In this document: positions 19,494 through 27,834 of the stretch, in pieces
How positions within the stretch are numbered: position 1 is the stretch's first letter
Layout: each line of letters opens with the position of its first letter
NCBI RefSeq assembly: GCF_008271805.1
Contig: NZ_VSRY01000167.1
Coordinates: 66,900 to 130,899, forward strand
Length of the DNA: 64,000 nucleotides
DNA from: Streptomyces sp. TRM49041
GTDB taxonomy: Bacteria; Actinomycetota; Actinomycetes; Streptomycetales; Streptomycetaceae
Reading direction: 5' to 3'
Notes under the pieces: model-generated
Databases searched by the model: none
What the model was told of the DNA's origin: nothing
What the model saw: the letters and a program-made list of their open reading frames with translations, nothing else
Position numbers and translations under genes: made by a program

Positions 19494-19523
19494 ACAGTAG
19501 ATGGAAATGGTTTCCATTACCAA
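19494..19523. promoter_or_regulatory. Zur-type operator over the divergent ribosomal-protein promoter
   Basis: The 15-mer TGGAAATGGTTTCCA (19502-19516) is a 7-1-7 inverted repeat with one mismatch, matching the TGaaAAtcaTTTtCA shape of Streptomyces Zur boxes as I recall them. It fills the 18-bp spacer between a minus-strand -35 TTGGTA (19523-19518) and -10 TACTGT (19499-19494), so bound repressor would block transcription of rpmG and its followers. It is 35 bp upstream of rpmB on the other strand and could control that gene too. Confidence 0.85.
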
Positions 19524-19550
19524 GACAGCGTTCCGAGAGGTAGGTCACCC

Positions 19551-19787
19551 TTGTCCGCCCACTGCCAGCTGACCGGCGCCCAGCCGGGCTTCGGCAACCG
19601 CGTCTCGCACTCCCACCGGCGTACGCCCCGCCGCTTCGACCCCAACATCCAGCGCAAGCGCTACTGGCTGCCCAGCGAGGGCCGGTACGTCCGGCTCACC
19701 CTCAGCACGAAGGGCATCAAGACCGTCGACACCATCGGCATCGAGGCCGCCGTGGCCCGTATCCGCGCGCGTGGGGTGAAGATCTGA
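19551..19787 (+). CDS. rpmB: 50S ribosomal protein L28, second copy
   Basis: A 78-residue L28 starting at TTG (19551): LSAHCQLTGAQPGFGNRVSH, then the RRFDPNIQRKRYWLPSEGRYVRLTLS core. Only one cysteine remains (C5), not the CxxC pairs of the zinc form. A longer in-frame start exists (19434), but those extra residues fall in the Zur-box region and are not L28-like. GAGAGG precedes the TTG. It overlaps rpsN (TGATG) and is likely co-regulated by Zur. Confidence 0.95.
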   Translation: MSAHCQLTGAQPGFGNRVSHSHRRTPRRFDPNIQRKRYWLPSEGRYVRLTLSTKGIKTVDTIGIEAAVARIRARGVKI

Positions 19788-20092
19788 TGGCGAAGAAGAG
19801 CAAGATCGCACGCAACGAGCACCGCAAGACCGTCGTCGAGCGGTACGCGGCCCGCCGCGCCGCACTCAAGGAACTCATCCGCAGCCCCGGCACCCCCGAG
19901 GCGGAACGCCTGGCCGCCCAGGCGGAGTTGCGCCGCCAGCCGCGCGACGCCAGCCCTACCCGGGTGCGCAACCGGGACGGCGTGGACGGCCGACCCCGCG
20001 GCCACCTGCGGAAGTTCGGCCTGTCGCGGGTGCGCGTCAGGGAACAGGCGCACGCCGGGTTCCTCCCCGGCGTACGCAAGTCGTCCTGGTAG
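19787..20092 (+). CDS. rpsN: 30S ribosomal protein S14, zinc-free copy
   Basis: A 101-residue S14 of the long, cysteine-free type: MAKKSKIARNEHRKTVVERY at the start and RPRGHLRKFGLSRVRVREQAHAGFLPGVRKSSW at the end. The short zinc-ribbon S14 has two CxxC pairs, absent here. Its start overlaps the rpmB stop by one base, so the two are translated together. Confidence 0.96.
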   Translation: MAKKSKIARNEHRKTVVERYAARRAALKELIRSPGTPEAERLAAQAELRRQPRDASPTRVRNRDGVDGRPRGHLRKFGLSRVRVREQAHAGFLPGVRKSSW

Positions 20093-20153
20093 GCGCCGTA
20101 CGGGCTCCTGGTAGCTTGGCGCGGTCTTTTCAACCGACAAGGGGGACTTGATC

Positions 20154-20651
20154 GTGCAGAAGCTCGTACGGAACGGTGTGGTGGCCGCGGCCGCGCTGGC
20201 CGCGGCCGTCGCACTGACCGCCTGCGGCTCGGGCTCCGGCAAGAGCGACGACGCGGACAAGGGCGGCTCCACCGCACCGTCCGCCGGCGCCTCGCCGGAC
20301 GCGGGCGCCGGAAGCGTGGCACTCGCCGACGCCGAGGGCTCCTGGATCGGCGTCACGGACGGCAAGCCCGTCACGCTGACGATCAGCAAGGGCGGCCATG
20401 CCGTGGTCGTCAGCGACGCCCATGTCTGCCAGGGCACCGCCAAGGAGGCGGACTCACTGACGCTCGACCTCACGTGCAAGGACGGCAACACCGACCGCAC
20501 GTCGGGCACGGTGCGGGCGGCGGACGGCACAAAACTGGTCGTCGCCTGGGACTCCGGCAGGACGGACACGCTCGCGAAGCCGACCGGCAGCGAGCTGCCC
20601 CCGGGCCTCCCCTCCATCCCGCCGCTTCCGTCGCTGCCGCCGCAGCCGTAG
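20154..20651 (+). CDS. Putative secreted lipoprotein of unknown function
   Basis: A 165-residue protein with a signal peptide (VQKLVRNGVVAAAALAAAVA) ending in lipobox LTAC, so the cysteine near position 24 should be lipidated and the protein anchored outside the membrane. A Ser/Gly/Asp-rich linker follows, then a small beta-rich domain with two cysteines (HVCQGT, LTCKDG) that may pair, and a proline-rich tail (PPGLPSIPPLPSLPPQP). The GTG at 20154 has GGGGGA seven bases upstream; a TTG six bases before it is too close to that site. No family was recognised. Confidence 0.8.
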   Translation: MQKLVRNGVVAAAALAAAVALTACGSGSGKSDDADKGGSTAPSAGASPDAGAGSVALADAEGSWIGVTDGKPVTLTISKGGHAVVVSDAHVCQGTAKEADSLTLDLTCKDGNTDRTSGTVRAADGTKLVVAWDSGRTDTLAKPTGSELPPGLPSIPPLPSLPPQP

Positions 20652-20658
20652 GCCCGTC

Positions 20659-20684
20659 GACGGCCCCCGACACCGGGGGCCGTC
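20659..20684 (+). terminator. Terminator after the lipoprotein gene
   Basis: A perfect 10-bp stem GACGGCCCCC/GGGGGCCGTC (20659-20668, 20675-20684) with a 6-nt loop, seven bases past the stop codon. Confidence 0.75.
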
Positions 20685-20759
20685 GTATCCGTCGTTTCCC
20701 CTTCGTCACCTGCGTCGTCATCGCCGCCCACCCCGGCGCAATGGAGGCGGAACGGTCCG

Positions 20760-21890
20760 TCAGGGGGGCGCCGCGCGACCCGTGTCGGCCCGGTCGGCCG
20801 CGGCTGTGCCGTGGTCCCAGCCGGCCGGGTCCGTGGCGCCCCGGACCCGCGCCGTCGTGGTCTGCGGGAACATGCGGTCCGTACGGGCCGTGACCGCGAC
20901 GTCCCGCGCCGCCAGGACCGGGAGCAGCGTCGGCTCCTCGGCGGCGACCCGGCGGGACGTGGCCGACAGCCGGTCGCCCAGGCGGTGGGCGTACGCCAGC
21001 AGGAACGACTGACGGAACGTCTTGGTCCGCTTCCGGCCGCCCGCTCTCTGGGCCGCCTCCGCCTTCGTCATCGCGGCCGTCCCCTGCACCAGCAGCGAGG
21101 TGTGGAGCAGCTCCACCGCCTCCAGGTCCGGTTCGAAGCCGACGACGGTCGAGAAGCCGAACGCCTCGTTCCACACCGCGCGGCAGCGGTTCGCCGACGC
21201 GACGGCGTCGAGCAGGATCGCCTTCGCCGTCTCGTACGGGGCGTCCACACCGATCCGTACGGCGGCGGGCTCATCGGCGCTGTGCGTGCGCGCCGCCAGC
21301 GCCGCCTCGTCCAGGCTGTACCGCGCCATCAGCTCCTGCGCCTTCGCGGTGAGCGCCTCCGCCTCCTCCGGGTATCCGGTCGCCTCCGCCTTGGCCAGCA
21401 GCGCCCTGATCCGGGCCAGCATCCGCGGCTCGCCCGCCACCGGCCCGGTGACCGGGGCGGAGCCGGGCGGCGGGCCGACCGGTTCGATCGCGGGCAGCCG
21501 GGCGAGAAGCCGGTACAGCTCCAGCACGGCCGTGGCGTACGAGAAGCGGTCGGCCCGCCGGGGCGTGGTGTCGAGCGCGTCGAGCGCGTCGAGCTGGTCG
21601 CGCCAGCGCGGGGGCAGGTGGGCGTACCCGGCCGTCTCGCCGGCGATCAGCCCGCCGGCCACGCGCGCGTGGTGCTCGTCGAGGTCCCGGCGGACCAGCC
21701 GCAGCACATCGGCGGGCTGCCAGCCGCGCGCCCACGCCCGGCGTACCAGCTCCTCGCCGCGCCGGGCCAGTTCGGCGTCCGCGCCGGGATCGGCGGCCAG
21801 CAGCGACGCACCCGTGTCGAGGGCGGCGGTGCCGTCGCTGTACAGGGCGGCCGCCAGGGCGCGCTCGACGGTCGTGCCGGCGGCGCTCAT
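20760..21890 (-). CDS. DUF2786 domain protein
   Basis: A 376-residue protein. The central segment MLARIRALLAKAEATGYPEEAEALTAKAQELMARYSLDEAAL is the classic DUF2786 helical pair; it is followed by a conserved DAPYETAKAILLDAVASANRCRAVW region. The N-terminal 150 residues are helical and Ala/Leu-rich, and the C-terminus is basic. Function is unknown; family members often occur near phage or DNA-handling genes. The MSAAGTTVERAL start is chosen because the 62 upstream codons are Arg/Pro-rich and look non-coding. Confidence 0.85.
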   Translation of the reverse strand: MSAAGTTVERALAAALYSDGTAALDTGASLLAADPGADAELARRGEELVRRAWARGWQPADVLRLVRRDLDEHHARVAGGLIAGETAGYAHLPPRWRDQLDALDALDTTPRRADRFSYATAVLELYRLLARLPAIEPVGPPPGSAPVTGPVAGEPRMLARIRALLAKAEATGYPEEAEALTAKAQELMARYSLDEAALAARTHSADEPAAVRIGVDAPYETAKAILLDAVASANRCRAVWNEAFGFSTVVGFEPDLEAVELLHTSLLVQGTAAMTKAEAAQRAGGRKRTKTFRQSFLLAYAHRLGDRLSATSRRVAAEEPTLLPVLAARDVAVTARTDRMFPQTTTARVRGATDPAGWDHGTAAADRADTGRAAPP

Positions 21891-22385
21891 GCCGACCGGG
21901 CCCGGCTGCGCCCGTCGTGGGCGACGCGGCGGTCCTCGCCGTTCGTCTCCGTGTGCGCCACGCGCATGCGGGTGCCTCCTTACGCTCTCGACGCCCTCCG
22001 CACACCATGGTCGCAGCGCACAGAACACGCGGACCGCGCGGGCACAGTACGGGGGGCGGCGATGGGCGCGTACCACGCGAACCGCCCGCCCCGCGGGCCG
22101 GGCGGGGGCGGATCCCGCCGGACACCGGACGGCGCCGCGCCGGGTGGGAGAAGGGCGAGCCGATCACGATCGGGGTCGGCGTCCGGCTGCGCGGCGGCGT
22201 GATCGTCTGCCGGGTGTGACGATCAGGCGCCGACACGGTGGTCGGCGCCTGATCGGTCGTCACGGAGGACCTGGCGACCGGGGTGCTCGCGGTCGGCGGC
22301 CCTGCCCGGGTGATCCGCGGCCTCCTGCCCGGGTGACCGGCGGGCGTCCGGGGGATTGTCAGTGCCGGGTGCGAGACTCGCACCC
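21891..22385. other. Divergent intergenic region with a 14-bp hairpin
   Basis: 495 bp between the DUF2786 gene and the pol I-like gene. No convincing gene was found. At 22221-22254 there is a perfect 14-bp inverted repeat (arms GATCAGGCGCCGAC and GTCGGCGCCTGATC, 6-nt loop) of terminator strength, which is odd in a divergent promoter region. It might end a short plus-strand transcript that stops near the TGA at 22217-22219. Confidence 0.6.
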
Positions 22386-24053
22386 GTGAGCGATCGGTGG
22401 GCGCTGGACGGTGTCGAGGGCGGCGGGGCGCGGCTCGTCCCCCTCGGCCGGGACGGGCTGCCCGCCGGCCCGGTCGTCACCGAGCCGGACCTGGTGGCGG
22501 CGGTGCGGGCGCGGCCTGAGGTCGGCCGGTGGGTGTGGCGGTCCACGGCCGATGTCTTCCCACGCCTCCTCGCGGCGGGGGTCGGGGTCGAGCGGTGTTA
22601 CGACATCGAGGCCGCCGAGCAGCTTCTCCTCGGCCATGAGGGGCGGCTGGGCGAGCCCCGGTCGGCGGCGGCCGCCTGGGCGCGGCTGCACGACCGGCCG
22701 GTGCCGCCCGATCCCCCGGCGCGGGCGGCCGAGCCGGGCTCGCAGTCGTCGCTGTTCGAGGCGGAGCCCACCGGGCCGGGGCTGCCGTTCGACGGGCTGC
22801 TGGAGGTCTATGCCGAGCAGCAGCGAAGACACGGGGCCGCCGAGCACCCGGACCGCATGCGGCTGCTGACCGCGGCCGAGTCGGCCGGGATGCTGGTGGC
22901 CGCCGAGATGCACCGGGCGGGTCTGCCGTGGCGGGCGGACGTACACCGGGCGGTGCTCCACGAGCTGCTGGGCGAGCGGTACGCGGGCGGGGGCGAGCCG
23001 CGCCGGCTGGCGGAGCTGGCGGACCAGGTGTCGGCGGCGTTCGGCCGCCGGGTGCGGCCGGACCTGCCGGCGGATGTGGTGAGGGCGTTCGCGGAGACCG
23101 GGATCAAGGTGCGGTCGACACGGCGCTGGGAGCTCGCGGAGGTGGACCATCCGGCGGTCGAGCCGCTCCTCGCGTACAAGACGCTGTACCGGATCTGGAC
23201 GGCGCACGGCTGGAGCTGGCTGCGGGACTGGGTCCGCGACGGGCGGTTCCGGCCGGAGTACGTGCCGGGTGGCACGGTCAGCGGGCGGTGGACGACAAAC
23301 GGCGGCGGGGCGCTGCAGATCCCGAAGGTGATCCGGCGGGCGGTCGTCGCGGACGAGGGCTGGCGGCTGGTCGTGGCGGACGCCGACCAGCTGGAGCCGC
23401 GCGTGCTGGCGGCGGTCTCCCGCGACCCGGGTCTGATGGAGGTGGCGGGGCACGACGGCGATCTGTACACACGCCTGTCGGACCGGGCGTTCGCGGGGAG
23501 CCGCGACCAGGCGAAGCTGGCGCTGCTGGGCGCGGTCTACGGGCAGACCAGCGGGGACGGGCTGAAGAACCTGGCGGCGCTGCGGCGCCGGTTCCCGCGC
23601 GCCGTGGCGTACGTCGACGACGCGGCGCGCGCGGGCGAGGAGGGCCGGCGGGTACGCACATGGCTGGGCCGGACCAGTCCGAGCGCCGTGGGCGCCGGAG
23701 AGGCCGAGGAGGCCGGCATCCCCCAGGACGACGACGGGGCGGCCGCGGGCGGCGGGGCGGCGGCCCGCGCCCGGGGCCGGTTCACCCGGAACTTCGTGGT
23801 GCAGGGCAGCGCCGCCGACTGGGCGCTGCTGATGCTGGCCGCGCTGCGCCGCGCGACCGCCGGGATGCGGGCGGAGCTGGTGTTCTTCCAGCACGACGAG
23901 GTGATCGTGCACTGCCCCGCGGAGGAGGCGGAGGCGGTCGCGGGGGCGATCTGCGCGGCCGGTGACCTGGCCGGGCGGATCGCCTTCGGGGACACGCCGG
24001 TGCGGTTCCCGTTCACGACGGCGTCTGTGGAGCGCTACTCGGACGCGAAGTAG
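22386..24053 (+). CDS. DNA polymerase I-like protein (family A), with inactive exonuclease-like N-terminus
   Basis: A 555-residue family A polymerase, much shorter than PolA (about 900). The polymerase motifs are present: motif A VADADQLEPR (D332), motif B RDQAKLALLGAVYGQ (R373, K377, Y385) and motif C HDE (503-505). There is no 5-prime nuclease domain, and the N-terminal 150 residues resemble a 3-5 exonuclease without its acidic residues. Streptomyces typically carry such a second pol I-like gene, probably for repair or lesion synthesis. GTG at 22386 (VSDRWALDG) is chosen over a TTG ten codons upstream. Confidence 0.88.
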   Translation: MSDRWALDGVEGGGARLVPLGRDGLPAGPVVTEPDLVAAVRARPEVGRWVWRSTADVFPRLLAAGVGVERCYDIEAAEQLLLGHEGRLGEPRSAAAAWARLHDRPVPPDPPARAAEPGSQSSLFEAEPTGPGLPFDGLLEVYAEQQRRHGAAEHPDRMRLLTAAESAGMLVAAEMHRAGLPWRADVHRAVLHELLGERYAGGGEPRRLAELADQVSAAFGRRVRPDLPADVVRAFAETGIKVRSTRRWELAEVDHPAVEPLLAYKTLYRIWTAHGWSWLRDWVRDGRFRPEYVPGGTVSGRWTTNGGGALQIPKVIRRAVVADEGWRLVVADADQLEPRVLAAVSRDPGLMEVAGHDGDLYTRLSDRAFAGSRDQAKLALLGAVYGQTSGDGLKNLAALRRRFPRAVAYVDDAARAGEEGRRVRTWLGRTSPSAVGAGEAEEAGIPQDDDGAAAGGGAAARARGRFTRNFVVQGSAADWALLMLAALRRATAGMRAELVFFQHDEVIVHCPAEEAEAVAGAICAAGDLAGRIAFGDTPVRFPFTTASVERYSDAK

Positions 24054-24066
24054 CGACGCGGCGGCG

Positions 24067-25362
24067 TCACTGCTTCAGCTTGAGCCACTTCTCGCTGATG
24101 GCGATGGCCTTCAGCTGCTCCATGCCGAGTGCGGGCTCGGCGCGGTTCGGGTCGCCGTGGGCCGTGGCCTTGTTCCAGCCGGAGACGACGACCCGGTAGC
24201 CGCCGGGCCGCATGGTGTCGACGTTCCACCACACCTCGCCGGGCTTGTCGCCCCTCCGCTTGTGGACGGCGACCTTGGTGCCGTCGGGCAGCGTGGTGTA
24301 CGAGCCCTCCGGAAAGAGCTGGGACTCGACGTCGCTCATGTCCGGCTGGGCGTTGACCTCCACGAGGCTCCCGCCCTCGCCGTCGTCGACGACCGCGTAC
24401 GCGTACTCGCCGTCACCGCCCTCGGCCGTCACCTCCAGCCCCTTGGGCAGCAGGGACATGAAGGTGGGCCGCACGGCGGCGCCGTCGAACCCGTCGCGGC
24501 CCGTCCCGGCGCCCGGCTGCCCGGGGTCGGCCGGGTCGCCATCGTTCTGCCAGGCCCCGGACGGGTCCGGTACGGCGGCGGCGACGGGCCGCCACTCCTC
24601 GGCGGTGACGATGCGCTTCATCTCCGCCGGGGTGAACGGCGGGTCGGTGCGGGAGACGGGGGCGCCCTTCTCGGCGGGCGCGTTCCATGCGCTCAGGTCG
24701 GTGACGATCCCGTTCTTGTAGTACGTCGCCCGCCAGAGCTTGGTGGGCTCGCGCCTGTCCGGATATTCGTAGCCCTGGTAGATCATCAGCTGGGCGCCGC
24801 CGGGGAGCTTCTCCACGGTGCAGTCGTCGTAGGTGTTGATCACCTTGTCGGGGCACTCGGTGGTGCCCACCGAATTCGGGGCGGTCCGGTAGAAGCCCAG
24901 GCCGACCGCCGCCCTGCCCTGGCCGTCGTCGAGGACGCCGCTGATCATCGGCCCGCGTTCGTCCGCGGTGCCCCGCGCCACGGCGTCGGTCAGCTCGCCG
25001 CGCGGCACGACCTTCCTGAAGGTGGCGATCAGCCGGTCGGCGCCGATGTCCCCGGCGGGCGGGACGGACGTGCTCGGCCGTGGGCCGTCGGGCGCGGCGA
25101 CCGAGGAACCCCCGTTCCCCCGGTCACCGCCCCCACCGGCCCCGCCGCCGAGCGCGCCCGCCGCGTAGACGCCACCGACGCTCACCAGGGCGAGCCCCAG
25201 AACACCGCCGGTGACCACCCCGACCCGGCGCCGCACGACGCGGCGGCGCCCCCGGGCCACTCCCCCGGCCACCAGGCGGCGGCCGTCGTCCGAGCCGAAT
25301 GCGTCTCCGGTGCGGCGAAGAGCGGCCATGAGATCCTCCTCGAACCTCTCATCTGCAGACAT
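24067..25362 (-). CDS. Membrane-anchored partner of the upstream sigma factor
   Basis: A 431-residue protein with a short cytoplasmic N-terminus (MSADERFEEDLMAALRRTGDAFG), an Arg-rich stretch, one membrane segment (about 48-70) and a large extracytoplasmic part with paired cysteines (TTECPDKVINTYDDCTV). The gene begins 45 bp after the sigma factor gene on the same strand. This layout is that of anti-sigma or sigma-associated proteins of the SigE-family ECF group; the anti-sigma role is inferred from position and topology only, since no zinc-anti-sigma HxxxCxxC motif is present. Confidence 0.7.
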   Translation of the reverse strand: MSADERFEEDLMAALRRTGDAFGSDDGRRLVAGGVARGRRRVVRRRVGVVTGGVLGLALVSVGGVYAAGALGGGAGGGGDRGNGGSSVAAPDGPRPSTSVPPAGDIGADRLIATFRKVVPRGELTDAVARGTADERGPMISGVLDDGQGRAAVGLGFYRTAPNSVGTTECPDKVINTYDDCTVEKLPGGAQLMIYQGYEYPDRREPTKLWRATYYKNGIVTDLSAWNAPAEKGAPVSRTDPPFTPAEMKRIVTAEEWRPVAAAVPDPSGAWQNDGDPADPGQPGAGTGRDGFDGAAVRPTFMSLLPKGLEVTAEGGDGEYAYAVVDDGEGGSLVEVNAQPDMSDVESQLFPEGSYTTLPDGTKVAVHKRRGDKPGEVWWNVDTMRPGGYRVVVSGWNKATAHGDPNRAEPALGMEQLKAIAISEKWLKLKQ

Positions 25363-25407
25363 GCCGAACCCCCAAGTCCGGTTCATGGTGGAACACGATT
25401 GAACGAT

Positions 25408-25941
25408 TCAGCAGGCGGCGTACTCGACGAGACTGCCGCCGAGCCCGTCCCGGAGCCTGGCCAGCGCGCGCACCGACCGGGTGCGTACGGCGGCGGAGCT
25501 GACCCGCATGATCTGGGCGGTCTCCTCGATGCTGCGATCCTCCCAGTACCGCAGGACGACGACCGCCCGGTCCTTGGGCGCCAGCTCGGCCAGGGCGTCG
25601 AGCAGCGCGACCCGTAGCTCCGGGTCGTCGCCGGGCGCGGGCGGCTGAGCCACGTCCGGCAGCTCGCCGAGCGGCCGCTCGCCGGCGGAGCGGCGCCGCC
25701 GGTGGCTGAGGAAGGTGCGCACCAGCACGGTCTGGGCGTACGCGGCCGGGTTGTCGATCCGTACCGCGCGGCCCAGCAGGCCGGTCCGCCCCCACAGGGC
25801 GTACATCCGGCCGAGGGTCTCCTGCACCAGGTCCTCCGCGAGATGGGTGTCACCGCTGGTGAGCAGGCAGGCCGAGCGGAAGAGCTGCCCGGACTGTGCC
25901 GTGGCGAACTCCAGGAACTCCTCCGTGCGGGACCTTCTCAT
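25408..25941 (-). CDS. SigE-family (ECF) RNA polymerase sigma factor
   Basis: A 177-residue ECF sigma factor: region 2 (about 8-75, FLEFATAQSGQLFRSACLLTSGDTHLAEDLVQETLGRMYALW) and region 4 (about 115-165, ALAELAPKDRAVVVLRYWEDRSIEETAQIMRVSSAAVRTRSVRAL). The HLAEDLVQETL and RYWEDRS patterns are those of the Streptomyces SigE family. It is first in a two-gene unit with the membrane protein downstream, suggesting signalling from the cell surface. Its upstream region contains the rodlin terminator and a 12-nt repeat array. Confidence 0.92.
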   Translation of the reverse strand: MRRSRTEEFLEFATAQSGQLFRSACLLTSGDTHLAEDLVQETLGRMYALWGRTGLLGRAVRIDNPAAYAQTVLVRTFLSHRRRRSAGERPLGELPDVAQPPAPGDDPELRVALLDALAELAPKDRAVVVLRYWEDRSIEETAQIMRVSSAAVRTRSVRALARLRDGLGGSLVEYAAC

Positions 25942-26040
25942 GCCCTCCCCTTCGCACCGCTGCCATCGTTCACCTCACCGACGCGGTGACCATGCGGGAA
26001 TGTTTCACATGGATTCCGGCGCGCGGACGCGGGTGGGATG

Positions 26041-26112
26041 GGACACGGGTCAGGACACGGGTCTGGACATGGATCTGGACATGGGTGCGGACATGGGTGC
26101 GGACATGGGCGG
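26041..26112. repeat. Six 12-nt tandem repeats
   Basis: Six adjacent 12-nt units built on GGACAYGGGTSY: GGACACGGGTCA, GGACACGGGTCT, GGACATGGATCT, GGACATGGGTGC twice, GGACATGGGCGG. The array is in the 233-bp gap between the sigma factor start and the rodlin stop and runs into the rodlin terminator stem. All six reading frames are open across it, but no gene is supported. Confidence 0.85.
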
Positions 26113-26150
26113 GCCCCGCACCCGTGGTCTCGGATGCGGGGCCGGCCCAT
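26105..26150 (-). terminator. Terminator of the rodlin genes
   Basis: A 16-bp stem with one mismatch (26105-26120 against 26135-26150; core GGCCCCGCA/TGCGGGGCC) and 14-nt loop, 25 bp past the first rodlin stop on the minus strand. Confidence 0.75.
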
Positions 26151-26174
26151 GCGCTCCCTGTCAGCGGGGCGGTG

Positions 26175-26564
26175 TCACCTGACGCTGGCGGACCCGTTCT
26201 CGGAGAGGACGTTCCCCAGGATGTGCGACAGGGCGCTGTCACCCTTGACCGCCGTGGAGCTCTCCGCGCACTGCTGGTCCTGGGTGTCGTTGAGGATGTC
26301 CTCGACGCCGACGTTGGCCAGGGCGGCGATGTTCTGGACGCCGGCCTGGACCGGCATACCCAGGCAGGGCTTGTTGACGGAACCCTGGACCAGCCCGATC
26401 TGCGGGCTCATCTGCCCGCCGGTCACGGTGTTCCCGTAGGACTGCGTGGCGAAGTTGCCGTTCTGGGTGTCCACGCCGTGGTCACCGGTCGCGGCGGCCA
26501 TCGGCGCGCCCGCACCCAGGACGGCCGCAGCGACACCGGCGCCGGCCAGAACCTTCTTGATCAT
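26175..26564 (-). CDS. Rodlin family protein (RdlA/RdlB-like), copy 1
   Basis: A 129-residue secreted protein with signal peptide MIKKVLAGAGVAAAVLGAGA and cleavage near AAA-T (about 25). The mature part has the rodlin pattern: MSPQIGLVQGSVNKPCLGMP and QQCAESSTAVKGDSALSHIL, with two cysteines. Rodlins organise chaplin fibrils into rodlets on aerial hyphae and spores. It is about 155 bp downstream of a near-identical copy on the same strand, with its own ribosome site (GAAGGAAC). The last residues (SASVR) differ from copy 2. Confidence 0.93.
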   Translation of the reverse strand: MIKKVLAGAGVAAAVLGAGAPMAAATGDHGVDTQNGNFATQSYGNTVTGGQMSPQIGLVQGSVNKPCLGMPVQAGVQNIAALANVGVEDILNDTQDQQCAESSTAVKGDSALSHILGNVLSENGSASVR

Positions 26565-26719
26565 GGTTGTTCCTTCTCGTCGAGAGACCCGGCGTCCGGG
26601 TCGTCCTGCCGCACCCGCAGGCGGGGCGCATGGTTTGAAAGATGGAGCGGTGGCCGGAAGGGCCACGAGGAACCGGCTCGGGCAGCGCTTCACACGCGCG
26701 GGCCGGCCGCGGCACGCCG

Positions 26720-27112
26720 TCAGCCGGCGGCCATGGCGCCGTTCTCGGAGAGGACGTTCTCCAGGATGTGCGACAGGGCACTGTCACCCTTGACCGCCGT
26801 GGAGTTCTCCGCGCACTGCTGGCTCTGCGTGTCGCTGAGGATGTCCTGAACGCCGACGTTGGCCAGGGCGAGGACGTTCTGGACGTCGGCCCCTTGGACC
26901 GGCATACCCAGGCAAGGCTTGTTGAACGAGCCCTGGACGAGCCCGATCTGCGGGCTCATGTACCCGCCCGTGTACGTGTTGCCGTAGGTCTGCGTGGCGG
27001 AGTTGCCGTTCTGGGTGTCAACGCCGTGGTCGCCGGTCGCGGCGGCCATCGGCGCACCGGCGCCGAGGACGGCGGCCGCGACGCCGGCGGTTGCCAGAGC
27101 CTTCTTGATCAT
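26720..27112 (-). CDS. Rodlin family protein (RdlA/RdlB-like), copy 2
   Basis: A 130-residue paralogue of the adjacent rodlin, about 80% identical by eye: signal MIKKALATAGVAAAVLGAGA, then YMSPQIGLVQGSFNKPCLG and QQCAENSTAVKGDSALSHIL. Both 5-prime regions share the TTCTCGTCGAGAGACCCGG block, showing that the promoter/leader was duplicated along with the gene. S. coelicolor likewise has two adjacent rodlins. Which copy corresponds to rdlA or rdlB cannot be told from sequence alone. Confidence 0.93.
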   Translation of the reverse strand: MIKKALATAGVAAAVLGAGAPMAAATGDHGVDTQNGNSATQTYGNTYTGGYMSPQIGLVQGSFNKPCLGMPVQGADVQNVLALANVGVQDILSDTQSQQCAENSTAVKGDSALSHILENVLSENGAMAAG

Positions 27113-27317
27113 TACGTGATCCTTCTCGTCGAGAGACCCGGTCTCGGGTCGCCCTGCCCAACACCGCGGCGCTGTTCAGGTTGCGCGACGTCACTCGAAG
27201 AGCGCAATCAATGAATAAAGGCTCAGAATTCCTACGACGATAGTGCGCGTGGCCATAAATGAGGGTGGCCCTGGTAAACGCATGTCTGATTCACGCCGGG
27301 GTGGGTACTCCTATTTT

Positions 27318-27704
27318 ATGAACGGTCTCATCACGTACGGCGCGGAATTCGCCGAGTCACACTTCCTCAAGGGCGGCATCGGGCAGCTCATCGCCGGGCT
27401 TCTGGTCGTCTCGTTCCTGCTCGGCGCCTTCTGGCTGGGCCGGCGGATCTGGATGAAGGAGGCGGCTCCGCCGAAGCCGGAGGATCAGCCGCATCGCCCG
27501 CCGGATTCCGGGATCCCCGGCGAGGTGGAGGGGCATCGGAGGCCGGCGGAGGTACCGAGGAGCGAGCGGCGGATGATGCCGTACGAGTTCAAGCACGAGA
27601 GCACCGAGCCGGACACGTCGCCCGTGTCCGAGGAGGACCAGAAGTGGCGCGGCGCGCCGAGCGGCGGCTTCGGCAGCGGCGGGCCTACCACGGGCGGCGG
27701 CTGA
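27318..27704 (+). CDS. Small membrane protein, DUF6479-like
   Basis: A 128-residue protein with an N-terminal membrane helix (about 16-38, IGQLIAGLLVVSFLLGAFWLGRRIW) and a long hydrophilic, Pro/Glu-rich tail that includes RRMMPYEFK and ends in a glycine/serine stretch. This layout, with a single helix then a PYE(F/L)K motif, fits the Streptomyces DUF6479 family as I recall it. Function is unknown. The ATG at 27318 starts directly before the helix; an ATG 12 codons upstream is possible. Confidence 0.65.
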   Translation: MNGLITYGAEFAESHFLKGGIGQLIAGLLVVSFLLGAFWLGRRIWMKEAAPPKPEDQPHRPPDSGIPGEVEGHRRPAEVPRSERRMMPYEFKHESTEPDTSPVSEEDQKWRGAPSGGFGSGGPTTGGG

Positions 27705-27834
27705 CCGCCTGAACGTGCAGTTCCCGGGCCTACGTCCCCTCCGGGCCCGGGAACTGCTCCCGGCTGCCCGGGCCCGCTTCGGCCCCGGGCGACGCGGCTC
27801 GTTTTGCGGGGGTGGGCCGGGGCACTCGGGGGAC

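Noticed and set aside
26041..26112. A possible CRISPR array
   Set aside because: The 12-nt units abut with no spacers, and no cas gene is in the window.
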